The position numbers and the translations under genes were made by a program. Shown here piece after piece: positions 58,143-64,000 of a stretch of 64,000 bases of DNA; position 1 is the first letter of the stretch, and each line of letters starts with the position of its first letter. Below the pieces are notes generated by a model, which was not told the origin of the DNA, ran no database searches, and was given only the letters and a program-made list of their open reading frames with translations. Source of the stretch: Thiohalocapsa sp963704155 (GTDB lineage: Bacteria > Pseudomonadota > Gammaproteobacteria > Chromatiales > Chromatiaceae); the NCBI GenBank assembly GCA_963704155.1, contig CAVPHF010000032.1, positions 186,001 to 250,000 on the forward strand. The letters run 5' to 3'.

Positions 58143-61100
58143 GGTCACCACAGAGACAACCGGCGCCGCGCAGCCGAACCGGCTCGGCCTGTCCGGTCGT
58201 ATCGCCGAACGCTTCCAGAGTACCGAGATCACACCGCTGCTGGCATTGGTTGGGCTGCTGCTCGGGCTGTTCGCGATCATGGTCACGCCGCGGGAGGAAG
58301 AGCCGCAGATCAATGTCACTTTCGCCGACGTCTTCATCCCGTTTCCGGGCGCGTCGGCGAGTGAAATCGAGCATCTAGTCGCCGGACCGGCGGAGCAGGT
58401 GCTGTCCGAGATCAAGGGCGTCAAGCACATCTATTCGGTGTCGCGGCCGGGCATGGCTGTGATCACGGTGCAGTTTCGGGTCGGCGAGGACCGCACGGAC
58501 GCCATCGTCCGATTGTCGAGCAAGGTCCGCTCCAACGAGGACTGGCTGCCGCCTAACCTCGGCGTCGGTCAGCCCATCATCAAGCCGAAGGGCATCGACG
58601 ACGTGCCAATCCTGACCGCGACCCTCTGGTCTCGAGAAGATGGCCCGGGTACAGATCCGGTCGGCGCCTACGAGCTGGGCAAGGTGGCGCATGCCATCGA
58701 GCAGGAGATAAAGCGCGTCAAGGGCACGCGCGACGTCTACACGATAGGCGTTCCAGAACAGGTAGTGCGTGTCGTGCTTGACCCCCAGGCGCTGGCCGCC
58801 CATGGCATCGATCTGACCGATCTGCGTCGGGCGCTGCAGGCCAGTAACATCACCCGCGACGACATCGCCGTGGTCGCGGACAACACCGAGGTGCTGGTTC
58901 AGGCCGGTACCTTCCTGACCAGCCCGGATGAGATCGGCGAGCTGGTGGTTGGTCTACACGGTGGGCGGGCGGTCTATCTGCGCGACGTCGCCCGCATCGA
59001 ACGCGGTCCGGAGCTGCCCGAGACCTATGTCTGGATGGGCATGGGCCCGGGCGCCGCGAGCAAGGCCGACAGCCAGGGCGAGTGCGCGCTGGCGATGGGT
59101 TGCGCGACGCCGGCGGTCACCATCGCGGTGGCCAAGCAGGAAGGCACCAACGCGGTCGAGATCGCCGAGCGCGTGGTCGAGCGCATCGACCAGCTGCACG
59201 GCACCTTTATCCCCGAGGGCGTCGAGATCAGTATCACCCGCAACTATGGGGAGACCGCCGATTACAAGGCCAAGAAGCTGATCATCAAGCTGGCATTCGC
59301 AACCGCCTCGGTGGTGCTGCTGGTGCTGCTCGCCATCGGCTGGCGCGAGGCCATCATCGTCGGTGCCGCGGTCATCGTCACGCTGATGCTGACGCTGTTC
59401 GCGTCCTGGGCCTGGGGCTTCACGCTCAACCGCGTGTCGCTGTTCGCGCTGATCTTCTCCATCGGCATTCTGGTCGATGATGCCATTGTCGTGGTCGAGA
59501 ACATCCATCGGCATATGGCCTTGTGGCCGCGTAAGCGGCTGTTGCAGTTGATGCCGGGCGCCGTCGATGAGGTCGGCAGCCCGACCATCCTGGCCACCTT
59601 TACAGTGATCGCCGCGCTGCTGCCGATGGCCTTCGTCAGCGGTCTGATGGGGCCCTACATGAGCCCGATTCCAATCAATGCCTCCATGGGCATGCTGATC
59701 TCGCTGGTGGTGGCCTTCGTGTTCACGCCCTGGATGAGCAACTTCATGCTCGGGCGCGGGCACGACGCCGCGGCGGCGTCGGGGGGTGATCATGGGCATC
59801 ATCAAGAGTCCGGCAGCCACGCATTGCAGGGCTTCTTCCGGCGCGTGATCGGGCCCTTTCTGGAAGGCGGACGCGGGATGCTGAACCGCTGGCTGCTGCT
59901 GGCCGGAATCCTGCTGCTGATTGCCGGTTCCCTGTTGTTGGCGGCGAACAAGGTCGTGATCCTGAAGATGCTTCCGTTCGACAACAAGAGCGAGTTTCAG
60001 ATCGTGCTGGACATGCCGGAAGGCACCAGTCTGGAGCAGACCGCGCGCGTGCTGGCCGAGATGGGCCGCTATCTGTCCGGCGTGCCGGAGGTGACCGACT
60101 ATCAGGTCTACGCCGGCACCGCGGCGCCGATCAACTTCAACGGTCTGGTCCGCCAGTATTACCTGCGCGAGGGCGCGCATCTCGGCGACATCCAGGTCAA
60201 CCTGGTCGACAAGCACCACCGCGACGACCAGAGCCATGCCATTGCGCTGCGTATGCGCGAGCCGCTGCAGGCCATCGCCCGCCAGTACGACGGCAATGCC
60301 AAGGTCGTCGAGATCCCGCCCGGTCCGCCGGTGCTGTCGCCGCTGGTGGCCGAGGTCTACGGCATCGACTACGACGGCCAGATCGAGATCGCGAAGCAGG
60401 TGCGCGGGGTGTTCGCGGACACCGCAGACATTGTCGACATCGACGATTCGGTGGAATACCCATCGGCCAAGTCACTGGTGGTCGTCGACCGCGCCAAGGC
60501 GGCGCGCCTCGGCGTCGAGCAGGCGAGTGTCGCACAGGCGCTGGCGACGGTGCTGGACGGGGAGGACATGAGCTTTCTGCACGGCGCCAACGTCAAGTAC
60601 GCGGTGCCCATCCGGGTCGAATACGACGAGGCCGACAAGGCCGATCTGGAACAGGTGCTGGCGCTGCGCGTGCGCTCCATGGGCGGGCAGCTGGTGCCGC
60701 TATCCGAGATCGTCTCGGTGGTCGAGACCACCCGTGCCCACAGCGTCTACCACAAGGACCTGCTGCCGGTGGTCTATGTTACTGGTGACATGGCCGGCGA
60801 CACCGACAGCCCGCTGTACGGCCTGTTCGAGATCGCGGCCACCCTCACCGATGAGCTCGGTCTGACCCAGTGGTACATGCAGCCGCCAGAGAACCCGTAC
60901 GAGTTCAGCGTCAAGTGGGACGGCGAATGGCAGGTCACCTACGAGACCTTCCGCGACATGGGACTAGCCTATGGGATCGGGCTGCTGCTGATCTATCTGC
61001 TGGTGGTGGCGCAGTTCCGCAGCTACATCGTGCCGCTGGTGATCATGGCGCCGATCCCGCTGACCATCATCGGCATCATGCCCGGCCACGCGCTGCTCGG

Positions 61101-61452
61101 CGCGCAGTTCACTGCCACCAGCATGATCGGAATGATCGCGCTGGCTGGCATCATCGTGCGCAACTCCATATTGCTGGTGGACTTCATCAATCAGGAGGTG
61201 CGCGAGGGCAGCGCGTTCGAGCAGGCCGTGATCAACTCCGCCGTGGTCCGCGCCAAGCCAATCGCGCTGACCGCGCTCGCCGCCATGGCCGGTGCCCTGT
61301 TCATCCTCGACGACCCGATCTTCGCCGGGCTCGCCGTGTCGCTGCTGTTCGGCCTGCTCGTCTCCACCGTGCTGACGCTGGTGGTGATCCCGGTGGTGTA
61401 CTACGGCGTTATGCGCAAACGGGTGGAGTGGATTCGGACGGCGACTGGGTGA
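58135..61452 (+). CDS. RND transporter permease (second system)
   Basis: 1105 aa from ATG 58135, overlapping the adaptor stop. Canonical two-fold RND topology. The first periplasmic loop begins EEEPQINVTFADVFIPFPGA; helix 4 carries FSIGILVDDAIVVVENIHRH with the proton-relay aspartates; the second half has GIIVRNSILLVDFINQEVRE. A His/Asp-rich insert in the central cytoplasmic loop (about 545-570, HDAAAASGGDHGHHQESGSH) could bind metal ions. The REEEPQ start type differs from AcrB and is found in less characterised RND families. Substrate unknown. No outer-membrane channel gene is nearby. Confidence 0.9.
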   Translation: MAEVTTETTGAAQPNRLGLSGRIAERFQSTEITPLLALVGLLLGLFAIMVTPREEEPQINVTFADVFIPFPGASASEIEHLVAGPAEQVLSEIKGVKHIYSVSRPGMAVITVQFRVGEDRTDAIVRLSSKVRSNEDWLPPNLGVGQPIIKPKGIDDVPILTATLWSREDGPGTDPVGAYELGKVAHAIEQEIKRVKGTRDVYTIGVPEQVVRVVLDPQALAAHGIDLTDLRRALQASNITRDDIAVVADNTEVLVQAGTFLTSPDEIGELVVGLHGGRAVYLRDVARIERGPELPETYVWMGMGPGAASKADSQGECALAMGCATPAVTIAVAKQEGTNAVEIAERVVERIDQLHGTFIPEGVEISITRNYGETADYKAKKLIIKLAFATASVVLLVLLAIGWREAIIVGAAVIVTLMLTLFASWAWGFTLNRVSLFALIFSIGILVDDAIVVVENIHRHMALWPRKRLLQLMPGAVDEVGSPTILATFTVIAALLPMAFVSGLMGPYMSPIPINASMGMLISLVVAFVFTPWMSNFMLGRGHDAAAASGGDHGHHQESGSHALQGFFRRVIGPFLEGGRGMLNRWLLLAGILLLIAGSLLLAANKVVILKMLPFDNKSEFQIVLDMPEGTSLEQTARVLAEMGRYLSGVPEVTDYQVYAGTAAPINFNGLVRQYYLREGAHLGDIQVNLVDKHHRDDQSHAIALRMREPLQAIARQYDGNAKVVEIPPGPPVLSPLVAEVYGIDYDGQIEIAKQVRGVFADTADIVDIDDSVEYPSAKSLVVVDRAKAARLGVEQASVAQALATVLDGEDMSFLHGANVKYAVPIRVEYDEADKADLEQVLALRVRSMGGQLVPLSEIVSVVETTRAHSVYHKDLLPVVYVTGDMAGDTDSPLYGLFEIAATLTDELGLTQWYMQPPENPYEFSVKWDGEWQVTYETFRDMGLAYGIGLLLIYLLVVAQFRSYIVPLVIMAPIPLTIIGIMPGHALLGAQFTATSMIGMIALAGIIVRNSILLVDFINQEVREGSAFEQAVINSAVVRAKPIALTALAAMAGALFILDDPIFAGLAVSLLFGLLVSTVLTLVVIPVVYYGVMRKRVEWIRTATG

Positions 61453-61841
61453 CAAAGCCCGCCGCAAGGGTCGTGTGCGAATCGGCCGGGCCGTCAGGTC
61501 CGGTCGCCCAGTAACCCGGTCGGCGGTTCAGATGCATCACTGCGATGATTTCGATGATCTGCTCAGCCAAAGACGAGGGCATATGGAACTGCCGTGAGCC
61601 GGCTATCAGCAACGGCGGCAGCCATTGCTTGCCGACCGGGGGATGCCGCCCGAGCCGCGCACCCTCGTGTCGTCGCAGCACACGCCGCTGGAGACGCGCA
61701 TCACGCCGAAGGGGTTTCCTTGCGACCGACGCTGCGCGTCATCCGTTCACCAGAGGCCCGGAGTCGCGGTTGCGGTCAACGTTTTGCCAACGAAGAAGTA
61801 AACTCCGTACGGTCCTAGCACCGACCATCAAAGGAGCCATC
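61453..61841 (+). other. 389-base gap after the second RND operon
   Basis: No intact gene recognised. A minus-strand open stretch around 61500-61580 reads SSLAEQIIEIIAVMHLNRRP and might be a gene fragment. The last bases carry AAAGGAGCC, the ribosome-binding site of the sulfatase remnant. No hairpin with a U-run follows the RND pump. Confidence 0.3.
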
Positions 61842-62580
61842 ATGAACCCAGTCACTCCAATCCGCCTTACGGCGCTGCTTTGCAGCCTAGTCGTGGGCTC
61901 CGCCTTGGCGCAGGACAAGCCGAATTTCCTCGTCATCTGGGGCGACGACATCGGCACGACGAACATCAGCTTCAACAACCGCGGCCTGATGGGCTATCGC
62001 ACGCCCAATATCGACCGCATCGCCAACGAAGGCCTGTCATTTACTGATTATTACGGTCAGCAGTCCTGCACCGCTGGGCGCGCAGCCTTCCTCGGCGGCA
62101 ACAATCCTCTGCGAACCGGTATGACCAAGGTCGGTGTGCCGGGGGCGCTTGAAGGCTGGCAGAAGAGCGACGTGACCATTGCTAGCGTGCTCAAGAGTCG
62201 AAACAGACGAATCCCCGCGCAAGGGATTTGTCTATGTTAATGACGACGGCGATATCGTCGCCGTCCGCTGGGAAGACTGGAAGGTCGTCTACGAGGAGAA
62301 CCGCGGTAACGGCTTCGGCGTCTGGCGTGAGCCTTTCACCGAGCTGCGCGTTCCGCTGCTGTTCAATCTAAGGCGCGATCCCTTCGAGCGCGCGCGGCAC
62401 AATGCGAACGTCTACGAAGACTGGGCACTCGATCGCGTCTTCATCCTCTTCGGCGCCAACAAGCTGGCGGCGCAGTTCCTTGAGACCTTGGCTGAGTATC
62501 CGCCAAGCCAAACGCCTGGATCCTTCAATCTGAACAACGTTCAGAAGAAGATCCAGCAAATGTCGACCACGGAGAACTGA
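61842..62580 (+). pseudogene. Arylsulfatase gene with large internal deletion
   Basis: ATG 61842 (AAAGGAG upstream) starts a signal peptide (LTALLCSLVVGSALAQ) and an alkaline-phosphatase-fold N-terminus: FLVIWGDDIGTTNISF with metal-binding aspartates, and QQSCTAGRAAFLGG with the Cys of the C-x-x-x-R formylglycine site. The frame breaks just after VLKSR near 62199. In another frame the C-terminus of the same family continues (KGFVYVNDDGDIVAVRWEDW, LLFNLRRDPFERARHNANVY) to TGA 62580. Sulfatases of this type have about 550 residues, so some 300 central codons are gone and the join is out of frame. Confidence 0.82.
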
Positions 62581-62722
62581 GGGAGCCGAGACCGGTGCGG
62601 CACCTGTCGGCATCGTGGGTGCCTGCCATGGCGGTCGGCTTCGGCAGCAGCTTCGCGCAGGGCCGGCGCGTTAAGCTCCTCGAATGCTGCCGGCCGGGGA
62701 GGTCATGCAGGCGCAGGTCTCT

Positions 62723-63157
62723 TCAGCCGGCCGAGGTCTGCGCCGGCAGTTCCGACGGCGTCTCGCCGCGGGCCTGCATTTGCTCGAACGGATCCGGTGC
62801 GGTGCGCGAGCGTCCGACGTCCTTGAGCCGATCCAGGTAGTCGAGCCAGAGCGGTTGCCAGGCGCGCCCCAGCTTGTAGAGATAGCGCCAGTCGTAGAGG
62901 CCGGACTTGTGGCCGTCGTCGAAGACGATCTTTACGGCGTAGCTGCCGATTTGCTGGATGTCGCTAATATTCACCTGCTCCTTGCCTATTTGAAGCTTGG
63001 CCTGGTCAGGGGTGTGTCCGCGGACCTCCGCGGATGGAGAGTAGACCCGCAGATACTCGCACGGCATTTTGAAGCGGGCACCATCGTCGTATGCGATCTC
63101 CAAGGTACGCGACTTTTGATGCAGGTTGATCTCGATTGGAATGGGTGTCTTTTCCAT
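62723..63157 (-). CDS. DUF971 (GBBH-like N-terminal) domain protein
   Basis: 144 aa. Residues 5-95 are the DUF971 fold: IPIEINLHQKSRTLEIAYDD, FKMPCEYLRVYSPSAEVRGH and YAVKIVFDDGHKSGLYDWRY, the last with the conserved G-x-Y-x-W. The domain also forms the N-terminus of gamma-butyrobetaine hydroxylases and occurs alone near iron-sulfur and haem genes; a role in Fe-S assembly has been suggested for relatives. The C-terminal 45 residues are a disordered extension. It lies 19 bases downstream of hemH on the same strand, so cotranscription is likely. Confidence 0.88.
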   Translation of the reverse strand: MEKTPIPIEINLHQKSRTLEIAYDDGARFKMPCEYLRVYSPSAEVRGHTPDQAKLQIGKEQVNISDIQQIGSYAVKIVFDDGHKSGLYDWRYLYKLGRAWQPLWLDYLDRLKDVGRSRTAPDPFEQMQARGETPSELPAQTSAG

Positions 63158-63176
63158 GCGCTGCTGTACCGGTCGT

Positions 63177-64000
63177 CTACCAAGTCTCCGCGATGCCGGT
63201 CATCTCCGGCCAACCCGCGGTGTGCTGTTCCACCAGGCCAACCATCATGTCCAGATGGGCCGGATCATCGTTCAGGCAGGGGATGTAGTGATAGGACTCC
63301 CCCCCGGCCTCGAGGAAGTAGCCGCGGTTCTCGACATCGATCTCTTCCAAGGTCTCGAGGCAGTCTGCCGAGAAGCCGGGCGCAACGACGTGCACGCTCT
63401 TGACGCCGTCGCTGCCCCAGAGCTTCAGCGTTTCATCCGTGTAAGGTTGCAGCCATTCGTCGCGGCCGACGCGGGATTGGAACGAGACAAGCCAGCGGTC
63501 CTCCGGCAGGCCTAGCTGTTCAACGACCATGCGCGCGGTCTTGTGGCAGTGGCAATGGTAGGGGTCGCCGGCCATGAAGTAGCGTTTTGGGATGCCGTGA
63601 AAGGAGAACAGCAGCCGCTCGGGCTCGCCGTGCTCGGCCCAGGCGGCGCGGATGCTCTCGCCGATGGCGCTGATGTAAGCCGGGTTGTCGTGATAATGAT
63701 TGATGAAACGCAGCTCCGGCAGCCAGCGCCAGGTGCTGAGTTCGTCGGTGACGGCATCGAATACCGAGGCCGTGGTGGTGCCCGAATATTGCGGATAGAG
63801 CGGCAGCACCAGTAGCCGGCGTACATTGGCCTGCTTGAGCCGCCCGAGCGCCTCGGCCACCGATGGGTTGCCGTAGCGCATGCCGAGTTCAACTCGCACG
63901 CCCTTGCCGAAGCGCTGTTCCAGCCGTTGTTGGAGTCCGACTGACTGGCGCCGGGCAACGTCGAGCAGCGGCGAGCCGCGGTCGGTCCAGACCGACTGAT
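63177..64000 (-). CDS. hemH: Ferrochelatase, N-terminus outside window
   Basis: The frame is open to the window edge; the visible part begins in SVWTDRGSPLLDVARRQSVG, a conserved block about 90 residues into the protein. The catalytic histidine is in LLFSFHGIPKRYF, and PYHCHCHKTARMV, VSFQSRVGRDEWLQPYTDET and APGFSADCLETLEEI follow. It inserts Fe2+ into protoporphyrin IX in the last step of haem b synthesis at the membrane. About 274 residues are visible, including the complete C-terminus. An ATG at 63899 is internal, not the real start. Confidence 0.95.
   Translation of the reverse strand, partial: QSVWTDRGSPLLDVARRQSVGLQQRLEQRFGKGVRVELGMRYGNPSVAEALGRLKQANVRRLLVLPLYPQYSGTTTASVFDAVTDELSTWRWLPELRFINHYHDNPAYISAIGESIRAAWAEHGEPERLLFSFHGIPKRYFMAGDPYHCHCHKTARMVVEQLGLPEDRWLVSFQSRVGRDEWLQPYTDETLKLWGSDGVKSVHVVAPGFSADCLETLEEIDVENRGYFLEAGGESYHYIPCLNDDPAHLDMMVGLVEQHTAGWPEMTGIAETW

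Noticed and set aside
58954..60237. 427-codon minus-strand open frame
   Set aside because: Antisense to the second RND pump and without protein-like segments.

Overview
This is a GC-rich window from a gammaproteobacterium, most likely an autotrophic sulfur-oxidising or purple sulfur lineage (Chromatiales-like). That placement is an inference. It rests on a carboxysome shell gene of the CsoS1D type, a BicA-like SulP transporter, a periplasmic rhodanese and a gammaproteobacterial housekeeping order. The order trpG-trpD-trpC / crp / osmC-like / speD / coq7 matches the arrangement I recall from Pseudomonas, except that here speD is a broken remnant and a DUF885 gene lies between it and osmC.

Layout. 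1-5.4 kb is a patchwork of small lipoprotein and membrane genes on both strands. Several are damaged, including a lipoprotein paralogue with two in-frame TAG codons, a frameshifted membrane protein and a truncated RNB-domain gene. 5.4-13.2 kb carries rlmI, a Ycf46-like AAA+ ATPase, a secreted beta-helix protein, the cbpA-cbpM co-chaperone pair and a Tat-exported PhoX-type phosphatase. 13.5-18 kb is an RND adaptor/permease operon. 18-25.4 kb has a bacteriohemerythrin, a DUF2490-like outer membrane protein and the run ileS, lspA, rimK, aspartoacylase-like. 25.6-29.5 kb holds tRNA-Gln, rpsI-rplM, a thioredoxin-like ferredoxin divergent from a GlcF-like iron-sulfur protein, and coq7. 29.5-35.7 kb is the speD/osmC/crp/trp block. 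35.9-43.1 kb has a phosphotransferase-kinase fusion, a degraded sensor kinase, hda, wrbA, hslO, a glycine-zipper lipoprotein and a phosphoesterase. 43.1-51.7 kb has a MITE-like repeat, small unknown genes, a rhodanese, csoS1D, apbC, tRNA-Gly, asmA, mutY and yggX. 52-64 kb has the BicA-like SulP transporter, an HMGL-like aldolase, an S1-repeat protein, a second RND operon, a deleted sulfatase gene, a DUF971 gene and the start of hemH.

Two themes stand out. First, carbon concentration: csoS1D lies away from any other carboxysome gene in this window, about 6 kb from a SulP protein that closely resembles cyanobacterial BicA; a Ycf46-type ATPase is also present. Second, gene decay: speD, a sulfatase gene and a receiver-kinase gene have each lost an internal block out of frame while keeping recognisable ends, and several other genes have nonsense codons or frameshifts. 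Intergenic spaces carry short tandem repeats (hexamers, a heptamer, an 11-mer) and a palindromic element with two recognisable copies. All identifications come from reading the sequence and recalled family features; no database search was run.
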